Shown: piece by piece, positions 44,440-53,782 of the stretch | Layout of the letters: the number at the start of each line of letters is the position of its first letter | Numbering within the stretch: position 1 is the stretch's first letter | Assembly (NCBI RefSeq): GCF_022347725.1 | Contig: NZ_JAKRGB010000003.1 | Coordinates: 124,001-188,000 of the forward strand | From: Ruegeria sp. Ofav3-42 | GTDB lineage: Bacteria; Pseudomonadota; Alphaproteobacteria; Rhodobacterales; Rhodobacteraceae | Direction: 5' to 3' | DNA length: 64,000 bases | The notes under the pieces: model-generated | What the model saw: the letters and a program-made list of their open reading frames with translations, nothing else | What the model was told of the DNA's origin: nothing | The model's database searches: none | Position numbers and translations under genes: made by a program

Positions 44440-45126
44440 ATGGTCCCTCGCATTTTGATGACGCTTCTCTTTCTGTTTGCCGCCTGCGGTCGTCCGCTGA
44501 CGGATCAGGAACGCGCCTTTGCCAGTGTTGTCCAGGGTGACACACTGAACTTGGATCGAGTGCGTCTGGTTGAGGGCGCTCCGGTCGCGCCTATCACATT
44601 CTACCGCAAGGACCGTCCACGCCTGGCCTGCCGGGAACGTATTTTGCCCCCAACCGAAGAAGGGATCGTCACCGCAAAACCTGCCGCAGTTGCCCTGTTC
44701 AACAAAATCTATTTCACTCAGGAGTGGTATCTTGAGGACTATATGTCCGATTTTCCGGAGCAAATGGACCTGATATCCGCGATGTTGCTGGCGCATGAGT
44801 TGACCCATGTCTGGCAATGGCAGAACCGTAAAACCACCGGTTACCACCCCCTTCGCGCGGCCGCCGAGCATGGCGGGAACAAGGACCCCTATCAGTTCGA
44901 TCTGAAAACATCGCCGGACTTTCTGTCCTATGGGTTTGAGCAACAGGGGGCGATTGTCGAAGAATATGTTTGCTGCCGGGCGCTGGATCCGACCGCCCCG
45001 CGAACGCAAAGGCTTCATGAAATGCTAGGCGCGCATTTTAATCTGTCTCCCCTGCCCGGCGAAAAACGGGAACGTGCCGTTGTCATCCCGTGGAGCGGGG
45101 CCAAGGTCGAGGGTATCTGCCGCTAG
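44440..45126 (+). CDS. Putative metallopeptidase lipoprotein with HELTH motif
   Basis: A 228-residue predicted lipoprotein: signal MVPRILMTLLFLFAAC with acylable Cys16. The centre has LLAHELTHVWQWQNR, an HExxH zinc-peptidase motif, and downstream GAIVEEYVCC could supply a third ligand Glu (HExxH...E). Early conserved cysteines (LACRERIL) are present. The pattern resembles eCIS/DUF4157-like gluzincin peptidases. No propeptide is seen. Peptidase activity is inferred from motif only. It starts 41 bases after the glycosylase stop and may be cotranscribed with it. Confidence 0.65.
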   Translation: MVPRILMTLLFLFAACGRPLTDQERAFASVVQGDTLNLDRVRLVEGAPVAPITFYRKDRPRLACRERILPPTEEGIVTAKPAAVALFNKIYFTQEWYLEDYMSDFPEQMDLISAMLLAHELTHVWQWQNRKTTGYHPLRAAAEHGGNKDPYQFDLKTSPDFLSYGFEQQGAIVEEYVCCRALDPTAPRTQRLHEMLGAHFNLSPLPGEKRERAVVIPWSGAKVEGICR

Positions 45127-45135
45127 CGGCAAGAT

Positions 45136-45534
45136 TCACTGCAGCGTTTGCAGATATGCCACCAGATCTACAATCGGCTGACTGGTCAGGATCGGCTGGC
45201 CATCAGCGGTTTTCATCGTGGTGTCCTGCCCTTCGAAATAGGGGCCATAGACGGGCATCGGGCTGCCGTGACTGACCAACGGGTCGCGCCCGTCGATACG
45301 CGCCACGACGCGGGCCGTCGGAAAAACGCCATCCTCTCCGGCAAGTTGCGTCAGATCAGTGGGTTGAATGATCAGCACACCAGCCATTGGACCATGGCCA
45401 GTCGCATCAATCCCATGGCACGTGGCGCAGTAATGCCCATACAACTCGGCACCGGTTTCCACGTTCTGCGCCATGGCCTGAGACGCCACGGCGGCGAACC
45501 CCATGCAAATAGTCCCGAACAAGGGCCTGATCAT
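45136..45534 (-). CDS. Periplasmic class I cytochrome c
   Basis: A 132-residue protein with a signal peptide (MIRPLFGTICMGFAAVASQAMA) and one haem c site, CATCHG, at about residues 36-41. MPVYGPYF near residue 96 offers the distal Met ligand. The C-terminal helix IVDLVAYLQTLQ is typical of small cytochromes c. The start follows GGAGG by 5 bases. It could shuttle electrons for an unseen oxidase or dehydrogenase; no such partner lies beside it. Confidence 0.87.
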   Translation of the reverse strand: MIRPLFGTICMGFAAVASQAMAQNVETGAELYGHYCATCHGIDATGHGPMAGVLIIQPTDLTQLAGEDGVFPTARVVARIDGRDPLVSHGSPMPVYGPYFEGQDTTMKTADGQPILTSQPIVDLVAYLQTLQ

Positions 45535-45631
45535 CGCATCCTCCTGTCTCGATTGACATTTGCAGGCTTGCCCGGCGGGCAGCTTGGCGCAATGATCCAG
45601 ATCAACGAACCCGGCGCAGAGGATACAGGCA

Positions 45632-46069
45632 ATGACACAATACGCAGCGATCATGCTGGCAGCCGGGATCGGTGTCCCGATTCTGGCGGCATTGAATGCA
45701 GCTTTGGGCAAGCTGATCGGGTCGCCCACGACTGCAGCCGTGATCCTGTTCGCCATCGCGTTCGTCGCTTCGGCGCTGGTCATGCTGTTGTTTCCGGGTA
45801 TGGAAGCGCTGTCCAAGGTGGGCCAAGCGCCGAAGCACCTGCTGTTGGCCGGCGTCCTGATCGCGTTCTACGTTCTGTCCATCACACATGTCGCGCCGCA
45901 TTTCGGCGTCGGTAACGCAGTGTTCTTTGTCTTACTGGGTCAACTGATCAGCACGGCGGCCATTGATCACTTTGGCCTGTTTGGCGCTCAGGTCACGCCA
46001 CTGACCTGGATCCGCGCAGGAGGCATCGCTGTGATGGCCGTCGGAGTCGCCATCACTCAACTGGCCTGA
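45632..46069 (+). CDS. DMT-superfamily inner membrane protein (DUF606/YdcZ family)
   Basis: A 145-residue protein with five hydrophobic spans: N-terminal [20 protein letters not shown], then [59 protein letters not shown] and [17 protein letters not shown]. The DUF606 signature [25 protein letters not shown] is intact. These half-size DMT proteins are thought to pair as small-molecule exporters. The C-terminal codons overlap the end of the convergent lolD gene by 17 bases. Confidence 0.85.
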   Translation: MTQYAAIMLAAGIGVPILAALNAALGKLIGSPTTAAVILFAIAFVASALVMLLFPGMEALSKVGQAPKHLLLAGVLIAFYVLSITHVAPHFGVGNAVFFVLLGQLISTAAIDHFGLFGAQVTPLTWIRAGGIAVMAVGVAITQLA

Positions 46070-46739
46070 GCATACCCGCCTCAAGCCGCAGCTTTCGGTC
46101 CATGCGCGCCGCAAGGTCCATGTTGTGCGTCGCGATCAGCGCGGAAAGCCCCTCGTCCCGGACCAGCGCCATCAAGGCGTCAAACACCTGATCAGACGTT
46201 TCGGGGTCCAGATTTCCCGTCGGCTCATCCGCCAACAAAATGCGCGGTTTGTTGGCCAAGGCCCTACAAAAAGCCACACGCTGTTGTTCTCCGCCCGACA
46301 ATGCGGCAGGGCGGTGATTAGCACGCGCCGCAACACCAACCCGATCCAACAACGTCATCGCCCTCTCTTGTGCAGATTTCTCGGAAACACCGTTGGCCAG
46401 TTGCGGCAAAGTGATATTTTCGAGCGCTGTGAATTCGGGCAGCAAATGGTGGAACTGGTACACAAAGCCCACATCCTGCCGCCGCAGAGCGGTACGGGTC
46501 CGGTCGCCCCTGCCCGCCACATTCTGACCCGCAATCTCGACTGACCCGTTGTCCGGAGCGTCCAGCAACCCGGCAATGTGCAACAGCGTCGATTTACCTG
46601 CACCGGACGGGGCGACCAAGGCCACCGCCTCGCCAGCGCAAAGTTCCAAATCCACACCGCGCAGCACCTGAACCTCGCCGGGTGTGCCCTGCAGATAGGT
46701 CTTGGTCAGACCATCCAGCCGCATCGTCACATCATTCAT
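46053..46739 (-). CDS. lolD: Lipoprotein-releasing ABC transporter ATPase LolD
   Basis: LolD powers extraction of outer-membrane lipoproteins from the inner membrane for LolA. The 228-residue ATPase has Walker [11 protein letters not shown]-loop [15 protein letters not shown] (the Lol-specific stretch), signature [15 protein letters not shown] and Walker [14 protein letters not shown]. The chosen start (46739, MNDVTMRL) overlaps the end of the upstream lolF by 8 bases. The pair forms an operon. Confidence 0.92.
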   Translation of the reverse strand: MNDVTMRLDGLTKTYLQGTPGEVQVLRGVDLELCAGEAVALVAPSGAGKSTLLHIAGLLDAPDNGSVEIAGQNVAGRGDRTRTALRRQDVGFVYQFHHLLPEFTALENITLPQLANGVSEKSAQERAMTLLDRVGVAARANHRPAALSGGEQQRVAFCRALANKPRILLADEPTGNLDPETSDQVFDALMALVRDEGLSALIATHNMDLAARMDRKLRLEAGMLRPVE

Positions 46740-48027
46740 AGCGCAGCGCCTCAACCGGGTTCATCCGCGCCGCGCGACGGGCGGGGAAATAGGTGACAAA
46801 GAAGGACAGCCCCAGCGACAACCCGATTGCCTTGAGAACGTCTGTCAGGTGCAACTCAGCCGGCAGGGCATAAATGCCGCGAATAGACGGGTCCCACACT
46901 CCGCCACCCATGACATAGTTCACGAAGGAAAAAATTGGATCGATATAGATAGCAAACAGGCAACCGAGGATCACCCCCATGGCCGTGCCAATAATGCCGG
47001 TAAATGCCCCACAGATGAAAAAGACACGCAGAACCGACCCTTCGCTCAGACCAATGGTGCGCAGAATACCAATGTCCCGCCCTTTGTTCTTGACCAGCAT
47101 GATAAGGCCGGAAACGATATTCATAGCGGCGATCAGAACGAGGATCGACAGTATGATAAACATCACATTGTCCTCAACCTCCAGCGCCCGCAGGAAACCA
47201 CCAGAGGCGTCCTGCCATGTCCAGATCTGACTGCGCGGTCCCGCAGCCTCAAGGATCGGGATCAGGATCGGATTCATCTCCTCGGGTCGTTCGACCATCA
47301 CTTCGATTTCGTCTGCCACGCTTTCGCGGTTGAAAAAGCTTTGCGCCTGTTCGAACGGCATGTAGACACGGGTCCGGTCGATGTCATATCGCCCTGCTGA
47401 GAAAACGTAGACCACGCGATAGGCGTTCACGCGCGGCGAAGTGCCAAAGGCGGTCTTTACTCCGTTGGGTGACGTCAGTTTGACCGTGTCACCAACCGTC
47501 GCCCCAATGCTGCGGGCCACGCCGGACCCGATGGCAATCGCATCTTCACCGTTCTGAAACCGGGACAGGTCCCCTACTGCCTGTTCGCTTTCAGCGACAC
47601 CCGGCAGATCATGCAGGTCGTCGGGTTGAATTCCGAACACCTCGACCCCGCTGCTGCGGTCGCGATTGGTGATCAGAACCTGGCCTTTGACCAGAGGGGC
47701 TGCGCGTTCAACGCCGGGAACCCGCGCAATACTGGCGGCTATCTCGTCGTAATTCGCGATCGTACGGTCAACCCGGCCCTGAGCGTCAAACTCGCCAGTG
47801 GAATAAACCGTCACGTGCGCATTAGCCCCCAGAATGGTGCCCACGAACTCAGACCGGAAACCCGACCGGACTGCCAAAGTGGCGATCAGCGCAAAGACGG
47901 CCAACGTAATACCGATCAGGGAAATCCACGTCATCACACTGACGCCACCCTCGGCGCGACGCGCGCGCAGGTAACGCCAGGCGATTTTCCATTCAAAGAG
48001 GGCAAAGGGCGGGGGTGTTTTAGCCAT
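46732..48027 (-). CDS. lolF: Lipoprotein-releasing ABC transporter permease (LolC/E type, LolF)
   Basis: A 431-residue permease with four membrane spans: one near residue 33-55, then a large periplasmic domain to about 275, and three clustered spans ([61 protein letters not shown]). The MacB-like periplasmic domain has [18 protein letters not shown]. The C-terminus has the family end [15 protein letters not shown]. Alphaproteobacteria typically have one such permease, named LolF, acting as homodimer with LolD, in place of LolC plus LolE. Start chosen at MAKTPPPF. Confidence 0.9.
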   Translation of the reverse strand: MAKTPPPFALFEWKIAWRYLRARRAEGGVSVMTWISLIGITLAVFALIATLAVRSGFRSEFVGTILGANAHVTVYSTGEFDAQGRVDRTIANYDEIAASIARVPGVERAAPLVKGQVLITNRDRSSGVEVFGIQPDDLHDLPGVAESEQAVGDLSRFQNGEDAIAIGSGVARSIGATVGDTVKLTSPNGVKTAFGTSPRVNAYRVVYVFSAGRYDIDRTRVYMPFEQAQSFFNRESVADEIEVMVERPEEMNPILIPILEAAGPRSQIWTWQDASGGFLRALEVEDNVMFIILSILVLIAAMNIVSGLIMLVKNKGRDIGILRTIGLSEGSVLRVFFICGAFTGIIGTAMGVILGCLFAIYIDPIFSFVNYVMGGGVWDPSIRGIYALPAELHLTDVLKAIGLSLGLSFFVTYFPARRAARMNPVEALRYE

Positions 48028-48613
48028 GCTTATTCCGGTAGCTTTGTTGACGCGACCCTTTCGGCATTTCACCAGATGGTCAACCCGGTAGTCAGCCCCG
48101 CCGCGCGGATTAGCACCTGTTATCCGCCTGCCGGTCACGGCCGCTTCGGTTTCCAATTCAGAAAAAACCCGGTGGTTCATATCACCGAGGCATTGCGGCA
48201 GGGCCGGTTGTGCGATCTGAAAGTATAAGAGCAGAGCAGATCATCGCGCCAAGTCATGGAAACAAGAGCTGCATTGTCAGGCGAATACGTTAATGGTCGC
48301 CGTTCTTAGGTCAGTGAATTCCAGCTTGTCCAAGGCGCGCCAAAGCCCGGGATCTGCGAATCAGTCGTGCCTTGGTTCGAACATGCATTCGAACTAAAAG
48401 GTGATCGTCTGCCGACGGAATACACCACTGGTTGTGACGCTCTTCACAGACAGCCGGATATTGTTTCATGTATGAAGTCAATGTGAGCACGGCGAGGCAA
48501 ACTGCACTCAAAATGCAACATTTTAGACGCAACTTTATTTCGCTTTTTGCTTATTTTGGGAAACTTTGTCACCCTAGTTACGGGGGAATACATTTTTAGA
48601 GCGGGGGTCGCTC
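48028..48613. other. Intergenic region between lolF and an unknown 119-residue gene
   Basis: About 585 bases; no secure gene. A minus-strand frame at 48311-48532 would start with TTG and give 73 residues with a hydrophobic head (CCILSAVCLAVLTLTS) and a basic tail; it lacks a ribosome site and is not accepted as a gene. The right part (48500-48600) is A/T-rich and likely holds the promoter of the downstream gene, with TTTGCTTATTTTGGG-like sequence. Confidence 0.4.
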
Positions 48614-48973
48614 ATGAGTATTAGAATTGATACAGAAAAACCGGACACAATTACGGTCCGACAAATATCAACGGAACTGGATTGTGAATCCGCAGCCTTG
48701 CTGCGCGCGACGATACTTCCGATCTTTGCCAGCGCTGCAAACTGGGCGGGTCTGACAGACGTCCTGAACGATAAAGGTTATGGTCTTGTCTTCCGGGATG
48801 GACGGATGTGCATCACGGACAACCTGACCGGAGACCGGGTTTGCGGACTGCGCTTTCTGGGCCTCGAGTTCAAGGAACTGGTCCGGAGGTTGGGACGTCC
48901 GATCGTAGTTGCACGAGGTCAGCAAGCTGACGGAGACATTCTTACAGCCCGTCCGACGGTAGGCCGCGCCTAG
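48614..48973 (+). CDS. Hypothetical protein
   Basis: A 119-residue cytosolic protein. After a polar head come ATILPIFASAANWAGLTDVLNDKGYGLVFRDGRMCITDN and VCGLRFLGLEFKELVRRLGRPIVVARG. This helix-strand-strand-helix pattern (a loop asking for a 'G.L..VL..KGYGL....GRM.I.D...G..V..L..LG') resembles the C-terminal segment found in some relaxase/mobilisation-associated and DUF-type proteins of alphaproteobacteria, but no family is claimed. Start has GAGCGGGGG-type upstream sequence. Its stop overlaps the convergent glycosyltransferase gene by four bases. Confidence 0.6.
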   Translation: MSIRIDTEKPDTITVRQISTELDCESAALLRATILPIFASAANWAGLTDVLNDKGYGLVFRDGRMCITDNLTGDRVCGLRFLGLEFKELVRRLGRPIVVARGQQADGDILTARPTVGRA

Positions 48974-49863
48974 AAGCTGCGCCAGAACTGGACAGACCGG
49001 CGCATGGTCTTCCACAAGCTGTGGCGTGCGGCTGCTTTGATTGCATCCGATGTACCGGGCTTTGACAACCGCTCCAGGATCAAAGGCACGGGCATGTGGC
49101 CGCGCCGGAAGAACCGAAAGAAATCCTCCTGCGTCAGGTCCTGGGCCGCTTTGAACCCATCGTAGTATTTCATCCAGACACGAGCATAGTCTTCGGCGGT
49201 TATGACAATATCGCTTGTCACCCCCCTGCCCCAGAACATTGAAATCGGCTCGTCCGTGCGTTCGCCCTGATACCCTTCGGTCAATAGCCGCAACATCAGA
49301 TCGTAATCGGCAGCGACGCGGAACTGCGTGTCGTGCCCGCCCAGAGCCAGAAACACATCCCGCTTCAACAGCACCGAATTGTGGCAGAACGGCATCCGTT
49401 GCAGGATCGCTGTCAGCGACATCCGCTTTTCGCGGGTTTCCGATCCGTCCTCGTACCGCCGCAGGGTCGAGCCATAGAGGAAATCCGGCTGGGCCGCCTC
49501 GAGACGGTCCGCGACGGTGCTCAGGATATCATCGGACGCCAATGAATCGTCCGAGTTCAGGAACAGCAAGTATTCCCCGCATGCGGCCTGCGCCCCTTTG
49601 TTCATGGCGTCGTACAAACCAGAATCCGGTTCGCTTATCAGCCGCGTGCGTGGGGCATCCGCTGTCAGTTCCTGCAGGAACTCCACTGTCCCATCGGTCG
49701 ACGCGCCGTCCTGAATGATATGCTCAGCCCGGGCACAGCCCTGCCGCGCCATGCAGTCGATCACCTCGCGAAAGCTGTCCTGCCGCCCTTGCGACAGCAG
49801 GTTGTAGGTCGCAGTGATGACCGAGATCAGCGGCGCGTCGGTTTTGTCAGGCGATGCGCTCAT
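48970..49863 (-). CDS. Family 2 glycosyltransferase
   Basis: A 297-residue inverting glycosyltransferase of GT-A fold. N-terminal [16 protein letters not shown], the nucleotide-sugar motif QDGASTDGT near residue 55, and [14 protein letters not shown] with the metal-binding acidic motif near residue 98 (DxD-like). Then [15 protein letters not shown] and [14 protein letters not shown] (the typical GT2 acceptor-side ED/DYDLMLR region). No membrane spans. Homologues decorate lipopolysaccharide or exopolysaccharide. It overlaps the end of proS by 17 bases, so its start codon lies within proS. Confidence 0.87.
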   Translation of the reverse strand: MSASPDKTDAPLISVITATYNLLSQGRQDSFREVIDCMARQGCARAEHIIQDGASTDGTVEFLQELTADAPRTRLISEPDSGLYDAMNKGAQAACGEYLLFLNSDDSLASDDILSTVADRLEAAQPDFLYGSTLRRYEDGSETREKRMSLTAILQRMPFCHNSVLLKRDVFLALGGHDTQFRVAADYDLMLRLLTEGYQGERTDEPISMFWGRGVTSDIVITAEDYARVWMKYYDGFKAAQDLTQEDFFRFFRRGHMPVPLILERLSKPGTSDAIKAAARHSLWKTMRRSVQFWRSF

Positions 49864-51187
49864 AGATCTCTGCGATCTTTGTGACTGCGGCCTCGGGGGG
49901 CATTTCCTCGCTTTCGCCTGTGCGGCGGCAGGTCAGTTCGACCACACCGTTCTTAAGACCGCGCGGACCAACGGTGATGCGCCATGGCAGACCGATCAGG
50001 TCCATTGTGGCAAACTTGCCCCCTGCCCGCTCGTTGCGGTCATCATACAGCGGGTCAAGACCCAGAGCCGTCAACGCACCGTAGATCTTGTCGCAGGCGG
50101 CATCAGCCTCGTCATCACCCTGTTTCAGGTTGACGATGCCACAATGGAACGGGGTCACGCCTTCGGGCCAGATGATGCCATTGTCGTCATGGCTGGCCTC
50201 GATGATCGCGCCGACCAGACGGCTGACACCGATACCATGGCTGCCCATGTGAACCGGCGTCGGCTTGCCATCGGGGCCTTGAACCGTCGCACCCATGGCT
50301 TCAGAGTATTTGGTGCCGAAGTAGAAGATCTGACCAACCTCAATCCCGCGCGCAACTCGGCGGCGATCTTCCGGGACCTTGTTGAACAGCGCCTCGTCAT
50401 GGGTCTCATCCGTGCGTGCGTATTTCGAGGTGAACTCCTCAAGGATCGCCTGACACTGCTCGCGGCTGTCATAATCGATCTGACGATCACCAAAGGTCAG
50501 GTCGGTCACGGCACTGTCATAGAACACCTCGGATTCACCGGTATCGGCCAGCACGAGGAATTCGTGCGTATTGTCGCCGCCGATGGGGCCGGAATCGGCG
50601 CGCATCGGAAGGGCCTGCAGGCCCATGCGCTCGTAGGTGCGCAGATAAGTGACCAGATGGCGGTTATAGGCGTGCAGCGCGTCCTCTTTGGTCAGGTCGA
50701 AATTGTAGCCGTCCTTCATATAGAACTCACGACCGCGCATCACGCCGAAACGGGGGCGGATCTCGTCGCGGAATTTCCACTGAATCTGGTACAGGGTCAG
50801 CGGCAGGTCCTTGTAGCTGTTAACGTGGCCGCGGAAGATGTCGGTGACCAGTTCTTCGGCGGTCGGCGTGAACAGCATATCCCGGTCGTGCCGGTCTTTC
50901 ATACGCAGCATTTCCTGACCGTAGTCATCATAGCGCCCGGATTCACGCCACAGGTCCGCCGATTGGATGATGGGCATCTGGATTGCGATATGGCCTGCGC
51001 GCGCCTGCTCTTCATGGATGATGTTTTCCAGCTTGCGCAGAACCTTAAAGCCCAGAGGAAGCCACGAATAGATCCCGGCAGAGGCTTGCTTAATCATTCC
51101 GGCACGCAGCATCAGCCGGTGGCTGACGATCTGGGCCTCGGACGGGTTTTCCTTGAGAACGGGCAGAAAGTAACGGCTGAGGCGCAT
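49847..51187 (-). CDS. proS: Prolyl-tRNA synthetase (short alphaproteobacterial form)
   Basis: Charges tRNA-Pro. The 446-residue enzyme is the short bacterial type lacking the editing insertion domain. Class II motifs: motif 1 [21 protein letters not shown], motif 2 [23 protein letters not shown], motif 3 [16 protein letters not shown]. The anticodon-binding end is C-terminal ([21 protein letters not shown]). It divides upstream from the FAD oxidoreductase gene; promoters share the gap 51188-51354. Confidence 0.95.
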   Translation of the reverse strand: MRLSRYFLPVLKENPSEAQIVSHRLMLRAGMIKQASAGIYSWLPLGFKVLRKLENIIHEEQARAGHIAIQMPIIQSADLWRESGRYDDYGQEMLRMKDRHDRDMLFTPTAEELVTDIFRGHVNSYKDLPLTLYQIQWKFRDEIRPRFGVMRGREFYMKDGYNFDLTKEDALHAYNRHLVTYLRTYERMGLQALPMRADSGPIGGDNTHEFLVLADTGESEVFYDSAVTDLTFGDRQIDYDSREQCQAILEEFTSKYARTDETHDEALFNKVPEDRRRVARGIEVGQIFYFGTKYSEAMGATVQGPDGKPTPVHMGSHGIGVSRLVGAIIEASHDDNGIIWPEGVTPFHCGIVNLKQGDDEADAACDKIYGALTALGLDPLYDDRNERAGGKFATMDLIGLPWRITVGPRGLKNGVVELTCRRTGESEEMPPEAAVTKIAEIYERIA

Positions 51188-51296
51188 TTTGAACCTTTAA
51201 AGGTGAATTTGGACTTCAAAGGTCATTATTCCAAAGCCCTGCCGGGGGCAATCATGCATTGGTAAATTTGCGACCTCGGGTCGGTCGGTTTTTTGA

Positions 51297-51312
51297 TTGA
51301 CCCGCCAGTCAG
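51297..51312. promoter_or_regulatory. TTGAC-type inverted repeat upstream of FAD oxidoreductase gene
   Basis: TTGACCCGCCAGTCAG (51297-51312) contains TGAC and GTCA arms separated by six bases. It resembles TetR-family operators such as RutR-type TTGACC-N4-GGTCAA with imperfect right arm. It lies 43 bases before the ATG of the FAD oxidoreductase gene. Weak by itself because the arms are short. Confidence 0.3.
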
Positions 51313-51354
51313 GCTCTTTGATTGTGACAGGAATGTAAAACCCAAGGGGCCCAC

Positions 51355-52719
51355 ATGCAGACCATTCAGGAACCCGCACGCCAAATTCCCGTTGTCCACC
51401 AGACGGACGTTCTTGTTGTCGGATCGGGTCCGGCAGGGCTGGCCGCAGCACTCGCCGCTGCCCGCGCGGGGGCCGAAGTGTCTCTGGTCGACCGATTTGG
51501 CTGCATGGGTGGCAATATCACCGCCGTGGGTGTGGAAGGCTTTGCCTGGTACCGCCACGAACAAACCGTCGAGGCAGGCGGTATCGGTATGGAATTCGAG
51601 ACCCGCGCCAAGGACATGGGCGCCGCCGTCCCGGAGAGCCAGTCGCTGAGCTATGAGTTGGACAGCGAAGGGTTCAAGCTGGTGGCCGACAAACTGGTCG
51701 AAGAGGCTGGTGTTCATCCGATGCTGCACCGGCAGTTCGTCGCTCCGATCATGGATGGCGACCGGATCACCGGGATCATCACCGAGTCCAAGGCGGGGCG
51801 CGAGGCGATTCTGGCCAAGGTTGTGATCGACGCCACCGGCGACGCGGACGTAGCCCACCGCGCAGGTGCGCCGACCGACAAAACCGCCCGCGAAGACATG
51901 ATGGCGGCCTCGGTCATGTTCCATTTGGCCGGCGTCGACAAACGCGCCTTTATGGAAGGTGTCAAAGCCGATCCGCAGACGTACAAGGATTGGGGCGGCG
52001 GCGGCGAATGGAACATCGAAACCTCAGGTAAAGAAGACGACATGTTCTCGCCCTTCGTGCACAAGCCTTTTCAGCAGGCGATTGATGAGGGGCTGATCCC
52101 GTCACATCTCAACACCATCGCGGGCACATGGGGCGCGATGCATGACACGGGTGAGCTGACCTATATGAACCTCATCCACTTGGCTGAGATCGACGGAACC
52201 GATCCCGACAGCCTGACACGGGGTGAAATCGAAGGCCGTCGTCAGTCGATGCTGGCCATCGAAGCCCTGCGCCGGTTTATGCCAGGATGCGAGAACGCAC
52301 GGTTACGCAATTTCGGGATGACCATAGGAATTCGCGACACGCGCAAAATCGACGCGGTCTACAACATGACCGAGGATGACGCCCGCCATCAGGGCCGGTT
52401 CGAGGACACGATCGGCATCTATCCTGAATTCATAGATGGCTATGGCATCCTGATCCTGCCGACCACGGGGCGATACATGCAAGTACCCTATCGCTCGATG
52501 CTGCCCAAAGGTGTCAAAGGGCTGCTGGTCGCTGGACGCTCACACGGGGCAGACAAGGTTGCCCACGCCGCAACCCGCAACATGGCCTGTTGCGCGGTCA
52601 TGGGTCAGGGTGCGGGAATTGCTGCAGCGCTGTCGCTGAAAAGCAATCAGGAGCTGCACGAGCTGAACCTCACTCCGGTTCACGCAGAACTGGATCGGCA
52701 AGGCGTGAGGATTCACTGA
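51355..52719 (+). CDS. FAD-dependent oxidoreductase (FAD_oxidored family)
   Basis: A 454-residue flavoprotein. N-terminal dinucleotide fold VLVVGSGPAGLAAALAAARAGAEVSLVDR (GxGxxG and terminal Asp), then FGCMGGNITAVGVEG, a Cys near the flavin typical of the PF12831-type family. Later KVVIDATGDADVAHRAGAP, and the FAD-closing segment VKGLLVAGRSHGADKVAHAATRNMACCAVMGQGAG. Such enzymes are catabolic dehydrogenases of unknown substrate. Stop and the next start share TGATG, so it is coupled to the 2OG oxygenase gene. A ribosome site AAGGGG precedes ATG. Confidence 0.85.
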   Translation: MQTIQEPARQIPVVHQTDVLVVGSGPAGLAAALAAARAGAEVSLVDRFGCMGGNITAVGVEGFAWYRHEQTVEAGGIGMEFETRAKDMGAAVPESQSLSYELDSEGFKLVADKLVEEAGVHPMLHRQFVAPIMDGDRITGIITESKAGREAILAKVVIDATGDADVAHRAGAPTDKTAREDMMAASVMFHLAGVDKRAFMEGVKADPQTYKDWGGGGEWNIETSGKEDDMFSPFVHKPFQQAIDEGLIPSHLNTIAGTWGAMHDTGELTYMNLIHLAEIDGTDPDSLTRGEIEGRRQSMLAIEALRRFMPGCENARLRNFGMTIGIRDTRKIDAVYNMTEDDARHQGRFEDTIGIYPEFIDGYGILILPTTGRYMQVPYRSMLPKGVKGLLVAGRSHGADKVAHAATRNMACCAVMGQGAGIAAALSLKSNQELHELNLTPVHAELDRQGVRIH

Positions 52720-53693
52720 TGCAGACAATTCCCACGATCGACATTTCTCCGCTCAACGACGCTGCGCATCCGGATCACGGCGCTGCGGTCCAGCAAGTCT
52801 TGGGTGCGTGTACCGATATTGGTTTCCTGTCCGTCACGGGCACCGGCGTTTCACCGGATACCGTCGATGAAGTTCGTGCCAAAACCCGCGCGATCTTTGA
52901 CATCGACGAGCAAAGCAAATGGGATCAGGCCATCACCCGCGACAACTATCGCGGTTATATTCCCATGGGTTTTTTCACACCCAATGACGGCTCGGGCAAA
53001 GCGGACAAATACGAAGGCTACAAGCTGCATTTCGATGTGCCCGAGGAAGCCCCGGTGCGTCAGGACTGCGCACTCTATGGCCCGAACCTCTGGCCGAACG
53101 AAGTGCCCGAGGCGCAGGATGTCATTCTGGGATATTGGGCGAAACTGGACCGGGTGACGGACCTGCTGTTGGGCGCGCTGGAGATCGGTCTGGACCTGAA
53201 GCCGAATATCTTGAGGGATGCTTTCGTCACGCCAATGACCAACATGACCCTGCTGCACTATCCCCCACAGGCCCCGGACGAGGAAGGGTTTGGCATTCAT
53301 CCGCACAAGGACACGGACGCTTTGACCATTATCGCCCCGGACCCCGTTGGCGGGCTCGAAGTGCAGACCCGCGACGGCGGCTGGATCACTCCGGACTGTC
53401 CGCCCGGTGGGTTTGTCGTCAATATCGGCGACATGCTCGAACTGTGGTCGGGCGGCCGGTTGAAATCCACACCCCATCGGGTGGTCAACACATCAGGCAA
53501 AGAGCGATACTCATTCCCCTATTTCGCGGTTCCGCGCCACGACGTCGTCGTATCGCCACTGCTGACACCTGTGCCCGGCTTTGACCGGCCGTCGGTTCAC
53601 TGCGGGCACTGGTCGGCTGAAATCTGGCGCACCAACTGGCCGGACGAAACCGCCACCGCCGACACGCCAGAGCTTGGCACGCTAAGCTCCTGA
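52719..53693 (+). CDS. 2-oxoglutarate/Fe(II)-dependent oxygenase, isopenicillin N synthase-like
   Basis: A 324-residue non-haem iron oxygenase. DIOX_N start TIPTIDISPLND; the iron triad is visible as HPHKDTD (His-x-Asp near residues 193-195) and distal His in STPHRVVN (near residue 250), and the co-substrate RxS motif in RYSFPYF. All are intact, so the protein is likely active. Family members carry out hydroxylation, ring formation or desaturation. It overlaps the FAD oxidoreductase gene (TGATG), implying consecutive steps on one substrate, possibly oxidative breakdown of a small molecule. Confidence 0.87.
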   Translation: MQTIPTIDISPLNDAAHPDHGAAVQQVLGACTDIGFLSVTGTGVSPDTVDEVRAKTRAIFDIDEQSKWDQAITRDNYRGYIPMGFFTPNDGSGKADKYEGYKLHFDVPEEAPVRQDCALYGPNLWPNEVPEAQDVILGYWAKLDRVTDLLLGALEIGLDLKPNILRDAFVTPMTNMTLLHYPPQAPDEEGFGIHPHKDTDALTIIAPDPVGGLEVQTRDGGWITPDCPPGGFVVNIGDMLELWSGGRLKSTPHRVVNTSGKERYSFPYFAVPRHDVVVSPLLTPVPGFDRPSVHCGHWSAEIWRTNWPDETATADTPELGTLSS

Positions 53694-53782
53694 GGTCCGG
53701 AATTCCCCACGCATGAACCGCTTGCATCACCGCGCCGCATAAGCCAAGAACGCCGGTAGGAGCCAAGAACAAGGGGACAAGC

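Noticed and set aside
48311..48532. 73-codon minus-strand frame with hydrophobic N-terminus
   Set aside because: Starts with TTG, lacks a ribosome site, and the C-terminal half is a basic run typical of chance frames.
49847..49863. Overlap of glycosyltransferase start and proS stop as a frameshift or error
   Set aside because: Seventeen-base overlap of two intact genes in different frames is ordinary in this compact genome.
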